From assembly GCA_948868795.1 (NCBI GenBank), contig CAQRDK010000004.1, forward strand, positions 1 through 64,000: a stretch of DNA of 64,000 nucleotides. The letters are read 5' to 3'. Under the pieces are notes generated by a model. The model was not told where the DNA came from. It searched no databases and saw nothing but the letters and a program-made list of their open reading frames with translations. Every line of letters begins with the position of its first letter. The first letter of the stretch is position 1. This DNA is from an uncultured Candidatus Saccharibacteria bacterium. Its GTDB lineage: Bacteria; Patescibacteriota; Saccharimonadia; Saccharimonadales; Saccharimonadaceae. The translations under genes were made by a program, and so were the position numbers. This document shows positions 32,465 through 40,249 of this stretch, in pieces.

Positions 32465-33345
32465 GTGTCCGTTACAACCTCACCGGCGCAGCCAGAAAAG
32501 CCCTGGTTCAGACTATCAGCGAGATTTTGGGCAAGCCCGCTGTCTATCAGGGAGCGCCAACCTTCACTTATGCCATCGACTTTTACAGCGTGGACAAAAA
32601 TGGCACTTTGAACTATCCCGACAACACCAGCCCGGAAGATGTGCGGGAACTGGTTTCCCGGCTCCGAGAGCGTGGCTATACGCCTGAGAATGACAATACT
32701 TTCACGGTGGAGCTGCCGAGGGCGGGGTTTTCCGCTACGGCTCTGGACAACCTCCAGAAAATCATCGCCAGCAAAGCGGAATTGTTCAAGCGGGCACTCG
32801 GCACGGACACAGTAGACGTGGAAGTGCTGGAGAACAAGCTGCGGTTCCCGTGGTTCACGCTACATGGGCTGGAGGGCGAGGTCGATGCTTACACTAAGCT
32901 GATTGTCGGTATCTGCGACATGGCAAAGCGCCAGAAGCGGGTGGTCGCCAGAGAACGCGCCATCACGAACGACAAGTTCACGATGCGGGTGTTCCTGATC
33001 CGGTTGGGGTTCATCGGTCCCGAATACCAGACAGCGCGGACGCTCTTGCTCCGCAACCTCACGGGCAACAGCAGTTGGCTGGCGGGACCTCCCCCAGAGC
33101 GGAGGTTGCGCAGGAGAAACCGGAAACGGTTGCCACCGCCGCCGAGTCCGACACTTCCGTTTGCGAAAGGCTGTAATCTTCTGGAGGGACTCGCCGCATG
33201 GCTCACTTCTTCTGGCACAATTCTGTCGGACGAACAGCGCAGTGACGAATATAATGGCGTTCGTATCGTGACAGTGCGCTGGCAAAACCAAAACTACCGT
33301 ATTATCCAAGTGGACGGAATGACCTGTAAAATTGAACAGGCGTAG
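32461..33345 (+). CDS. Element-associated 'virulence-related' type protein
   Basis: 294 residues. The N-terminal 115 residues (MSVRYNLTGAARKALVQTIS, GAPTFTYAIDFYSVDKNGTL) match proteins usually labelled virulence-related in Firmicutes integrative elements; the label has little experimental basis. The middle (TNDKFTMRVFLIRLGFIGPEYQ) repeats a motif also seen at the C-terminus of the amidoligase (FAMRTYLNRIGFIGDEFK), a shared module of unknown role. A basic Pro/Arg linker and a small C-terminal beta domain follow. ATG overlaps the DUF5049 stop. Confidence 0.65.
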   Translation: MSVRYNLTGAARKALVQTISEILGKPAVYQGAPTFTYAIDFYSVDKNGTLNYPDNTSPEDVRELVSRLRERGYTPENDNTFTVELPRAGFSATALDNLQKIIASKAELFKRALGTDTVDVEVLENKLRFPWFTLHGLEGEVDAYTKLIVGICDMAKRQKRVVARERAITNDKFTMRVFLIRLGFIGPEYQTARTLLLRNLTGNSSWLAGPPPERRLRRRNRKRLPPPPSPTLPFAKGCNLLEGLAAWLTSSGTILSDEQRSDEYNGVRIVTVRWQNQNYRIIQVDGMTCKIEQA

Positions 33346-33375
33346 CACCTTATAGCGGTGATTTTGCCGCAATAC

Positions 33376-33408
33376 CAGCCCGCTCCGGCGGGCTGGCTTC
33401 AAAGGAAC
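33376..33408 (+). terminator. Hairpin at the end of the mobilization operon
   Basis: CCAGCCCG-CTCCG-GCGGGCTGG-type stem about 40 bp after the last operon gene; only TTC follows, so termination may be weak or factor-dependent. Confidence 0.45.
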
Positions 33409-33459
33409 ACCACGGAATTACGTATATATTAACAAAGAGATAACGATGGCTGGCGTCCC

Positions 33460-33488
33460 TTGCTTATAGGGGTCACCAGAGTTATAAT
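33460..33488 (+). promoter_or_regulatory. Promoter of the serine recombinase gene
   Basis: TTGCTT (33460-33465), 17-bp spacer, TATAAT (33483-33488), about 34 nt before the GTG start. Confidence 0.65.
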
Positions 33489-33521
33489 GGTTATGGAAAA
33501 CTGCGAAAGGAGGCCTTTTAG

Positions 33522-35336
33522 GTGAGTTTTTCTACAGATAATCCGATACAGACGCTTGCCGCCAGCATGACGCCGAAGTTTGCCGTGTCCTACCTTCGCG
33601 TATCGACACGGGGGCAAGCCGAGCGCGGTGGCGGTGCGGACGAGGGATTTTCTATCCCCGCCCAGCGTGAGGCGAACAAAAGAAAAGCCCTCTCGATGGG
33701 GGCGATTGTGGGTAAAGAGTTTGTTGACCGAGGTGCGTCCGCCAAGTCCGCTGACCGCCCGGAACTCCAGAAGATGCTAGAGTATGTGAAAGAGAACGCT
33801 GACCGAGTGGATTATGTCATCGTTCATAAAGTCGACCGTCTGGCGCGGAACCGAGGCGACGACATCGACATCATGCGCACCCTGAGAGAATGCGGAGTCC
33901 AGTTGGTGTCTGTCTCGGAGAGTATCGACGATACACCGGCGGGGATGTTGCTCCATGGCATCATGAGCTCTATTGCTGAGTTCTACTCGCAGAACTTAGC
34001 GAACGAAGTCAAGAAAGGTATGGGAGAAAAAGTCAAAAACGGTGGCACGATTACTCGTGCGCCCCTTGGCTATCTTAATGTCCATCGCGTGGATGATAAA
34101 GGGCGCGAAGAGCGGACAGTTGTGCTGGACGAACAGCGCGCTCCGCTGATAAAGCTGGCGTTTGAGGAATACGCGACCGGGAACTGGACGGTGAACGATT
34201 TAGCGGAGCACTTGGCAGCTTGCGGTCTTACAACTCGTGCCACTCCTAAAATCCCATCTGTTCCAATCGACAGAAAAGCGCTCTACAACGTATTAGCGAA
34301 CCCTTATTATACTGGCGTAGTGACCTATCGAGGTGCGGAACACGCCGGAAACCACACAGCACTTATAGATCGGGAAACATGGCAACAGGTGCAGGACGTT
34401 CTCGCGTCCCATATCAACGGTGAGCGCACCCGGGAACATCCGCATTTTCTCAAGGGTAGTCTCTATTGTCATAGCTGCGGGTCGCGGATGTTTATCAACT
34501 ATACAAAATCTCGCTCTGGCGTCCGCTACCCCTATTTCGTCTGCGGTGGGCGGCATAACAAAGTGACAAATTGTAAGCAGAAAGCTGTTTTGATCGACGA
34601 GGTCGAACGCCAAGTAGAACAAATCTATGACCGATATTCTTTCCCGCCCGCAGTCCGAGTGTTCATGGAGAACTTCCTGGCTGATCGCATTAAAGCGGAG
34701 CAAGAAAAATACGCAACAGAGCTGGACGGACTTAGGCGGGAGAAGGACAAACTGGAACGCAAACGTAAGAAGCTGTTAGAGGCACACTATAACGATGCCA
34801 TTCCGCTCGATCTCATGAAAAGCGAACAGCAGAAAATCGCCAAACAGCTGGCGGCAGTCGAAAGTCAGATAAAGGCTCACGAGCATACATCTGCCATTAT
34901 GCTAAACTGTCTATCGGACGCGATGGACTTGATTGAGGACTGCGGCAAAACCTATCGTCTGGCCAGCGACCACATCAAACGAATGATGAACCAAGCAATT
35001 TTCTCAAAGTTATGGATCGAATCGGATGGGCGGGTCACGGCAGAGTTCCGCGAACCGTTCAAGACGGTAGTTGAGCCGATCTCTACCCTGGTTGCCCAGT
35101 TTAACCAACAAAAAATCCGCGGTGCCGAAGCACTCACGGATTTCCTGTCCGTCATCTCCAATCGCATTCAAAAATTTTTTGGGTGCGGTTGGAGTAACGA
35201 CCTTTTGGTGCCCGAGACTGGACTTGAACCAGCACGCCTTGCGGCATATGCTCCTAAGGCATACGTGTATACCAATTTCACCACTCGGGCATGGGTTTAT
35301 TATAGCACGAGATGGTCAATAACGAAAGTGTTGTAA
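33522..35336 (+). CDS. Large serine recombinase (integrase); C-terminus read through the att site into tRNA-Leu
   Basis: Resolvase catalytic domain at residues 19-170 with the nucleophile Ser28 in YLRVSTRGQ and the family's VDRLARNR and GIMSSIAEFYS blocks. A recombinase domain follows, then a zinc ribbon (YCHSCG...FVCGG...NCKQ, about residues 310-360) and a coiled coil (LDGLRREKDKLERKRKKLL). GTG start behind AAAGGAGG. From codon 562 the frame crosses the TTGGTGC repeat and continues as the antisense of tRNA-Leu (LVPETGLEPARLAAYAPKAY), stopping in host DNA. The last 41 codons are thus host-derived. In the joined, excised form the frame would instead enter the double-HTH segment at 16402. Confidence 0.9.
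   Translation: MSFSTDNPIQTLAASMTPKFAVSYLRVSTRGQAERGGGADEGFSIPAQREANKRKALSMGAIVGKEFVDRGASAKSADRPELQKMLEYVKENADRVDYVIVHKVDRLARNRGDDIDIMRTLRECGVQLVSVSESIDDTPAGMLLHGIMSSIAEFYSQNLANEVKKGMGEKVKNGGTITRAPLGYLNVHRVDDKGREERTVVLDEQRAPLIKLAFEEYATGNWTVNDLAEHLAACGLTTRATPKIPSVPIDRKALYNVLANPYYTGVVTYRGAEHAGNHTALIDRETWQQVQDVLASHINGERTREHPHFLKGSLYCHSCGSRMFINYTKSRSGVRYPYFVCGGRHNKVTNCKQKAVLIDEVERQVEQIYDRYSFPPAVRVFMENFLADRIKAEQEKYATELDGLRREKDKLERKRKKLLEAHYNDAIPLDLMKSEQQKIAKQLAAVESQIKAHEHTSAIMLNCLSDAMDLIEDCGKTYRLASDHIKRMMNQAIFSKLWIESDGRVTAEFREPFKTVVEPISTLVAQFNQQKIRGAEALTDFLSVISNRIQKFFGCGWSNDLLVPETGLEPARLAAYAPKAYVYTNFTTRAWVYYSTRWSITKVL
35206..35290 (-). tRNA. tRNA-Leu(UAG), integration target of the element
   Basis: Minus-strand cloverleaf with acceptor GCCCGAG/CTCGGGC, anticodon stem TATGC/GCATA, loop CTTAGGA and anticodon TAG, plus the long variable arm of class II tRNAs. 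CCA is encoded (35206-35208) and lies inside the TTGGTGC att repeat, so the tRNA stays intact after integration. CGTGCTATAAT (about 35299-35309) lies upstream. Confidence 0.95.
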
Positions 35337-35363
35337 TTTTCACAACAGGATAGATAAACGCAA

Positions 35364-35381
35364 ACCCCGCCGGGGCGGGGT
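35364..35381 (-). terminator. GC-rich hairpin after the 219-aa gene
   Basis: ACCCCGCC/GGCGGGGT stem followed leftward by TTGCGTTT; between the leftward gene at 35439 and tRNA-Leu. A copy of the 17-bp GTTGT...ACAAC motif lies at 35330-35346. Confidence 0.55.
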
Positions 35382-35438
35382 GCGTAAGGGGCTTAGGCTT
35401 CAGCAAAAGGGCGGTTCGGGAGTAACGCGTTCAAACTC

Positions 35439-36098
35439 TTAGAGCGAGACCCCGTAGAGGAGTCCGAGGGCGGCCAGCAGGAAGGCATCAGGCTCCGTCG
35501 CAAGCTGGCGGTCGGTAATTCCCTGTTCCAGCTCGGCCTGAGTGACGAACTTGCCGGCTTGGTCAGGATACATCTTGGCAGCTTCGCGCCGGAGATCGCC
35601 TATCAAGGACTGCCCCAGCTTGCCAATGCCGACGACGAGGTCGGCGGGAGAGACTCTACAAAGCTCGACGAGCAGCGCAAGTCCGGTTACGTCTCCGCTG
35701 GCGTTCTCTTCGTGAGCCATTTGCCGAATTTCGTCCAGGCTGATACAGCGTTGCGCAATAGTACGAGGCTCGATCTCGGCTGATCTCAGCTCGTTGAAAC
35801 GCTCGCCGGCGCGGATGGTTCGTTCAACCATAGCGATCGTCTGGGCTTTGCTGTCGCAGATAAACGCGAGGCTCAGGGCGGGCGTCGTCAGGCAGTCGCC
35901 GAGGCCGAGCGCAGCAAGTGCGTCTTCGACGGTGAGCGGACTGAACGGCAGATACTGCGGGCGGAGCGGAAGACTGGGATGCGGAACGCGGTCCTTTGAG
36001 CCATTGTTCAGGTTCGGGAGACTGCCGTAGGACTTATGGCCGCCATCTTTCTTCGGGAAACTGCGACGCTTCGGGTCGGGAGAACTGCGGTAAGGCAT
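35439..36098 (-). CDS. Hypothetical protein, 219 aa
   Basis: Unrecognised. The first 55 residues are basic, Pro/Ser/Arg-rich and probably disordered (RSSPDPKRRSFPKKDGGHKS). The rest is a helical domain (VEDALAALGLGDCLTTPALS, LSLAFICDSKAQTIAMVERT). No signal peptide. AAGGA precedes the ATG. It has its own TTGACA-N17-TACAAT promoter (36207-36235), a 100-nt leader and a terminator. It shares this single-gene layout with the proteins at 10629 and 50496. Confidence 0.55.
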   Translation of the reverse strand: MPYRSSPDPKRRSFPKKDGGHKSYGSLPNLNNGSKDRVPHPSLPLRPQYLPFSPLTVEDALAALGLGDCLTTPALSLAFICDSKAQTIAMVERTIRAGERFNELRSAEIEPRTIAQRCISLDEIRQMAHEENASGDVTGLALLVELCRVSPADLVVGIGKLGQSLIGDLRREAAKMYPDQAGKFVTQAELEQGITDRQLATEPDAFLLAALGLLYGVSL

Positions 36099-36206
36099 GA
36101 GATTTCCTTCTTTCTTCTAAAATAGTCGGGATCTTTTGTAATTTGGGATGAGCGTAGTAATGTTTGGCGCTGAATTGGAAAGGTGCTGAAAAGTGCCTAT
36201 CTTTTT

Positions 36207-36235
36207 ATTGTAGCACACCTTTAGGAAATTGTCAA
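36207..36235 (-). promoter_or_regulatory. TACAAT-class promoter
   Basis: TTGACA (36235-36230), 17-bp spacer ending GTGTGC, TACAAT (36212-36207), leftward, about 100 nt before the 219-aa gene. The -35 box nearly touches the rsmD stop codon. Confidence 0.8.
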
Positions 36236-36239
36236 GGTT

Positions 36240-36929
36240 CTATCGGTGGTAGACTGTCAGGCGGGCCGCGGCGTAAGTGCGGGTGGTTTCCTGCTGGAGG
36301 CCCGGGATTTCAGGGGGATTAATTTTGGCGGGAGAAGAAAGGATAAAGACGCCGCCTTCAGCGAGGATTCGGCTAATGTTTGCAAAATCCTCCGGATGGA
36401 AGTTATCATATGGCGGGTCAGCGAGAATAATGTCGAAGTATGACAGGTATTCGGGGCGCCCGCAAAAAGTCGAGACGGGTTCAGGGAAAACCTGAACGCT
36501 AGGCCGAGCGGGGAGAGACTGGTCGGGGGTCGGACTTGGTACGGGGAGATTTTCCGGGGCGGGGTTTAGGGCTGCGAGATTTTCGGTAATAAGATGGGCG
36601 ATGCGGGGGGATTTTTCGACGAAGACTACTCGGCTAGCGCCGCGACTCAAAGCTTCGATGCCAAGTGCGCCGGATCCGGCATAGAGGTCGAGAACTTTAG
36701 ATTCATGGTTGAGATAGGGCTGGAGAAGGTTGAAAAGGGCGAGTTTCTCGCGAGCACCCATCGGGTGAGTGAGGGCGGATTCGGGCGAGCGAAGCCTTTG
36801 TCCTTTATAAAGGCCGGAGATGATGCGCAGATCGGAGGCAGGGCGGGGGTGAGAGCCGGAAACGGAACGGAGCGCAAGGCGGCGGCCTGAGGCGGAGTGA
36901 CGCGCAGAATGGTGATTGCTAGTTTTCAC
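36240..36929 (-). CDS. rsmD: 16S rRNA (guanine(966)-N2)-methyltransferase RsmD-like
   Basis: 229 residues. SAM-binding motif DLYAGSGALGIEALSRGA and the catalytic DIILADPPYD (D-P-P-Y) are diagnostic; the preceding RIISGLYKGQRL is the usual N-terminal strand. RsmD methylates G966 in the small-subunit rRNA. A Pro-rich insertion of about 20 residues sits between the two motifs. The start is probably the GTG at 36927-36929, which overlaps the end of the upstream gene; residues before RIISG are basic and may be dispensable. Confidence 0.88.
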   Translation of the reverse strand: MKTSNHHSARHSASGRRLALRSVSGSHPRPASDLRIISGLYKGQRLRSPESALTHPMGAREKLALFNLLQPYLNHESKVLDLYAGSGALGIEALSRGASRVVFVEKSPRIAHLITENLAALNPAPENLPVPSPTPDQSLPARPSVQVFPEPVSTFCGRPEYLSYFDIILADPPYDNFHPEDFANISRILAEGGVFILSSPAKINPPEIPGLQQETTRTYAAARLTVYHR

Positions 36930-37890
36930 GAATCCCCTTCGACGCGTGGTCCTGCTTGGGTATAGATTTCGGGCGAATATTATACGCTTCAGCGACCGCG
37001 GAGTACCAGCCGAGCGTGACGGCTTTGACGATTTCCGGGAGAAGAATCTCTTTAGTCTGGAGGGCGAGGTCGGTGGTCCAGCCGTCTTGACAAAAACGGT
37101 CATACATCTTAAGGCTTTTCACAAGTTCGAGGGATTTGTCAAAAATATGTTCAATATTCGTATCTTCGAGGTCGCTAGGCTTAATATCGGGGATAAAAGA
37201 TTTTGGCGGGAGGGTGGCGGCAATCATCGCGACGCCATATTCGTAAGCAATATGCTTCGACATATGGCCGCCGGCGCCCCAGTAAAGCCAGTTGTTGCGA
37301 ATGGTCTCGAGCATGCTGCGGCCATGCATGACGCCCTTAATCGGCTGGCCGAAAACGCGCATCATTTCTTTGTCGGTCATGAGCTCGTCCTGAACCTGCG
37401 AAAGCGGATAGTGGTGGGCCGGGGTGAGGCCGTCAGTAAGCATATGCGCCATCCAAGCAGCCTCGAAGGCGGCGCGAACGTCATTCTTCTGTTTGAGGGC
37501 GCGGACCAGATTCCAATGATGATCCTGGATCAGAGTGAGGACGGAGCGCTGGTCGAGATGCTCGTGACCGGGGGCGTTGGCGGGGCTGGAATCCTCGAGG
37601 CATTCAGCGGCGTTAGCGGTTTCAATGATGTCGGTAGGATCGGAGGGATTGACAGCTGGTTCCGGGGTGAGCATGTGCGAAGGCTCGTCGACGCCAGGGC
37701 TTTTGCGCTTCAGACCGTCAGGGCCGCGAATCCCCTCGAAGTGGACGATTTCCTTGCTGGCAGGAAAATATTTGCCCCGAGGTAAATGATGAGCAAGGGC
37801 CTTGCGCGCGGCTTGGTCGAGACGCTGGTGCGTGCCAACAATTCGGCCGGAAAGCTTCGAATTTTTCGAAATCGCAGTCGTAGAATACAT
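36919..37890 (-). CDS. Conserved hypothetical protein, possible phospholipase C/P1-nuclease-like fold
   Basis: 323 residues with many His and Asp in patterned positions: HQRLDQAARKAL, IVHFEGIRGPDG, TLIQDHHWNLV and AAWMAHMLTDGLTPAHHYP. The last block resembles the metal-binding helices of zinc-dependent phospholipase C and P1 nucleases, which bind three Zn ions through His and Asp. That fold assignment is tentative. No signal peptide is visible. A TATACT box lies 10 nt before the ATG, nearly leaderless. The 3' end overlaps the rsmD start by 11 nt. Confidence 0.55.
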   Translation of the reverse strand: MYSTTAISKNSKLSGRIVGTHQRLDQAARKALAHHLPRGKYFPASKEIVHFEGIRGPDGLKRKSPGVDEPSHMLTPEPAVNPSDPTDIIETANAAECLEDSSPANAPGHEHLDQRSVLTLIQDHHWNLVRALKQKNDVRAAFEAAWMAHMLTDGLTPAHHYPLSQVQDELMTDKEMMRVFGQPIKGVMHGRSMLETIRNNWLYWGAGGHMSKHIAYEYGVAMIAATLPPKSFIPDIKPSDLEDTNIEHIFDKSLELVKSLKMYDRFCQDGWTTDLALQTKEILLPEIVKAVTLGWYSAVAEAYNIRPKSIPKQDHASKGIREN

Positions 37891-38041
37891 TACTTAATAA
37901 AGTATATAACATTTTTGTAAGGTTTCCAAGCGGTTTTGGTAATTTTAGTGATTCTTACTTGACTTTTATAGCGGCCAAGCCGCATAAAAACCTGCGCGCA
38001 CTCGAAAGAGGCTGCCGCCAGCACCCTCTTTGCTCGCTTAC

Positions 38042-38070
38042 TTGACTTTCGAGGAAAAGTGTGCTATAAT
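38042..38070 (+). promoter_or_regulatory. Rightward consensus promoter antisense to recG
   Basis: TTGACT (38042-38047), 17-bp spacer ending GTGTGC, TATAAT (38065-38070). Transcription would start just before the recG stop codon and run antisense into the recG 3' end. No rightward gene follows for 16 kb... so it may make an antisense RNA. Two inverted repeats (about 37975-37990 and 38000-38030) in the same gap could be recG terminators. Confidence 0.6.
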
Positions 38071-38082
38071 GAAGGGGTGGGG

Positions 38083-40200
38083 CTAGTTCAGAGTGGTGAG
38101 CTGCTGATATTTCTTAATGCGGGAGGCAAGTTCGGGGTAATTTTGGAGGTTTTCGGGGTGCTTGGCAAATTCGGTGGCATGATGACTTGCCTCAGCGATT
38201 AATTTCGTATCTGTCAAGCTGGCAACTTGGAGGTTCAGCTCGCCATGTTGCATGGCGCCGTAGATTTCGCCAGGGCCGCGAATTTTGAGGTCGACCTCAG
38301 CAAGGTGAAAACCGTCGGTCGATTTTTCCATTTCGCGGAGACGGCGCGAAGGCTTCCCTTCCCCGGTCGTGAGGAGAAAACAGCTAGCCGGCTGGTCGCC
38401 GCGACCGACACGGCCGCGGAGTTGGTGGAGCTGAGCGAGACCATAATTCTCAGAATCCTGGATGATGATCATGTTCGCATTCGGAACGTTGACACCGACT
38501 TCGACCACCGTCGTCGAGACTAGAATCTGGATTTTGTTCATTGCAAAATCCTCCATAATCTGGTCTTTTTCGTCAGCTTTCATCTTGCCGTGCAAGAGAC
38601 TGACGGTATAATCCGGGAAGAGTTCCTGGAGTTTTTTAGCTTGGCGTTTGACGGGAGTGGCGCCGGAAGTTTTACCGGAACCGGATGTCTTACTAGACGA
38701 GGCCTTTGCGCTTTCGTCAATTAGTTGACAAATCCAGTAAATCTGCTGGCCCTTGGCTAGCAATTCGCGCATTTTCGGATATAATTCGTCGCGTTGTTCG
38801 GTTTCATTCAAGATGCGGGTCGTGATGGGCTGGCGACCGGGCGGCAGCTCATTCAGTAGCGAGACGTCGAGGTCGCCGAAGACGGTGAGCTGAAGAGAGC
38901 GCGGAATTGGGGTAGCGGTCATCGAGAGGAGATGCGGAGCATGGCCTTCAGGGGACTTAAGGAGGAGTTTTTGACGCTGATTGACGCCGAAACGGTGCTG
39001 TTCGTCGATAATACAGAAGGCTAAAGAGTTAAACTCAGTGTCGTCGGTCAGGAGGGCGTGAGTGCCGATAACGAGGTCAATTTCGCCATAAGCAATGCGT
39101 TTTTTCAAGCGCGGTTTCTGCTTGGTGGCACCGGTAAGTAAAGCGATTTGGGGCAGTTCGAGGCCAGGAATTGCCTCCTCAAGGCCTTGAAATAACTTCT
39201 GAAGGCTTTCATAGTGTTGAGTGGCTAGGATGGCGGTCGGCGCGAGGAGGGCGGTCTGGTGGCCGTTACGGGCGGTCTGGGCGGCAGCTAGAGCGGCGAC
39301 AATCGTCTTCCCGGAGCCGACATCGCCTTGAAGTAGGCGGTTCATCGGGGTCGTCTTCTCGAGAGCTTGGAGGATCTCCCAGGTCGAGCGGCGCTGGGCG
39401 CCGGTGAGCTGGAAAGGCAGATTTTTGACGATTTGCTGGATAAACTCGGCTTCGAAGGGTAAAGAAATGGATTTTAGGCGCTGATTTTCGTGTTTATTGA
39501 GCTTTGCGGCGAGGATGAGCTCGAAAATTTCCTCGTAGGCAAGGTAGGCGCGACCCTTCTCGGCGTCGGCGGCATTTTCGGGAAAATGAACCGCGAAGAG
39601 AGCTTCGGCGCGAGCTCCAGGCTTGACATATCCTGGATTTCCGTCGATAAATGGCAACAAATCTGGGATTTTAGCGAATTCCGGGCGGAGGTTAGAGAGG
39701 ATTTTTTGGAAAAACTGGGGTTTTAAGACATTTTTGGCAGCGTAAATCGGCTGACAGTCAGAGGAAGTGCCAGATTCGGAGGCGGTTTTTTCGATATCTT
39801 GGGCGAGGACTGCCGAGGGCGAAGTGAGGACGTAGCGGCCGTTTTTGAGCTCGTATTTGCCGGTAAAAAAATACTCATGCTTGTCATCGAATTGCTTGGC
39901 GCGGTAGGGCTGATTGAACCAGACTGTGCGAATGGCGCCGGTTACATCGTGGATGACGCCTTCGGTGATAGTGAGGCGGCGACGGCTGGTGTGGCGGGTA
40001 CGAAGGTCGCTGATTTTGCCGCGAATGATGACTTTTCCGGGGCGGAGGTCGGTAATACGGACGGCGGCTTGGTAGTTCTCGTAGACGCGGGGGAGACAAT
40101 AGATCAGGTCGCCGACCGTGCGCAAACCGACGCGGGTGAGCGCGGCAGCGGTTTTCGGGCCGACACCCTTGACGGTGTCGATGGGGGCGGACATATCCAT
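38083..40200 (-). CDS. recG: ATP-dependent DNA helicase RecG
   Basis: 705 residues. An N-terminal wedge/OB domain (IDTVKGVGPKTAAALTRVG, RGKISDL) precedes the superfamily 2 motor. Visible are Walker A LLQGDVGSGKTIVA, DEQHRFG (DExH), MTATPIPRS, and motif VI QLRGRVGRG. RecG remodels stalled forks and Holliday junctions. A TATAAT box (40207-40212) ends 6 nt before the ATG, so transcription should start at or one base from the start codon. Length is typical. Confidence 0.95.
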   Translation of the reverse strand: MDMSAPIDTVKGVGPKTAAALTRVGLRTVGDLIYCLPRVYENYQAAVRITDLRPGKVIIRGKISDLRTRHTSRRRLTITEGVIHDVTGAIRTVWFNQPYRAKQFDDKHEYFFTGKYELKNGRYVLTSPSAVLAQDIEKTASESGTSSDCQPIYAAKNVLKPQFFQKILSNLRPEFAKIPDLLPFIDGNPGYVKPGARAEALFAVHFPENAADAEKGRAYLAYEEIFELILAAKLNKHENQRLKSISLPFEAEFIQQIVKNLPFQLTGAQRRSTWEILQALEKTTPMNRLLQGDVGSGKTIVAALAAAQTARNGHQTALLAPTAILATQHYESLQKLFQGLEEAIPGLELPQIALLTGATKQKPRLKKRIAYGEIDLVIGTHALLTDDTEFNSLAFCIIDEQHRFGVNQRQKLLLKSPEGHAPHLLSMTATPIPRSLQLTVFGDLDVSLLNELPPGRQPITTRILNETEQRDELYPKMRELLAKGQQIYWICQLIDESAKASSSKTSGSGKTSGATPVKRQAKKLQELFPDYTVSLLHGKMKADEKDQIMEDFAMNKIQILVSTTVVEVGVNVPNANMIIIQDSENYGLAQLHQLRGRVGRGDQPASCFLLTTGEGKPSRRLREMEKSTDGFHLAEVDLKIRGPGEIYGAMQHGELNLQVASLTDTKLIAEASHHATEFAKHPENLQNYPELASRIKKYQQLTTLN

Positions 40201-40249
40201 AGGGATATTATAACACGAGCGGCAGACTGCGCGCTTGAAGGCTCGATGG

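Larger units (their letters stand above)
16395..35211. mobile_element. Integrated mobilizable element, about 18.8 kb, at tRNA-Leu(UAG)
   Basis: Both borders carry the 7-bp repeat TTGGTGC (16395-16401 and 35205-35211). The right copy is the 3' end (CCA) of tRNA-Leu, a classic integration target. Between them lie a large serine recombinase, a VirD4/TraG-like ATPase, a replication-relaxation protein, an iteron cluster, two orphan methyltransferases, an amidoligase/GGCT pair, exported proteins and a tyrosine recombinase with a cassette array. Gene families, strong AAAGGAGG ribosome sites and codon choice resemble Firmicutes elements more than the flanking leaderless genes. Joining the two borders restores one continuous recombinase frame. 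There is no relaxase that I can recognise, so transfer would depend on a protein not seen here or on helper functions. Confidence 0.8.

Noticed and set aside
35211..35336. Last 41 codons of the recombinase frame as genuine protein
   Set aside because: They are the antisense of tRNA-Leu and its promoter; a host-derived readthrough, not a recombinase domain.
38074..38130. Truncated tRNA (GGGGCTAGTTCAG...) after the rightward promoter
   Set aside because: It resembles a tRNA start for about 25 nt but has no anticodon or T arm, and it is the recG C-terminal coding sequence in antisense.
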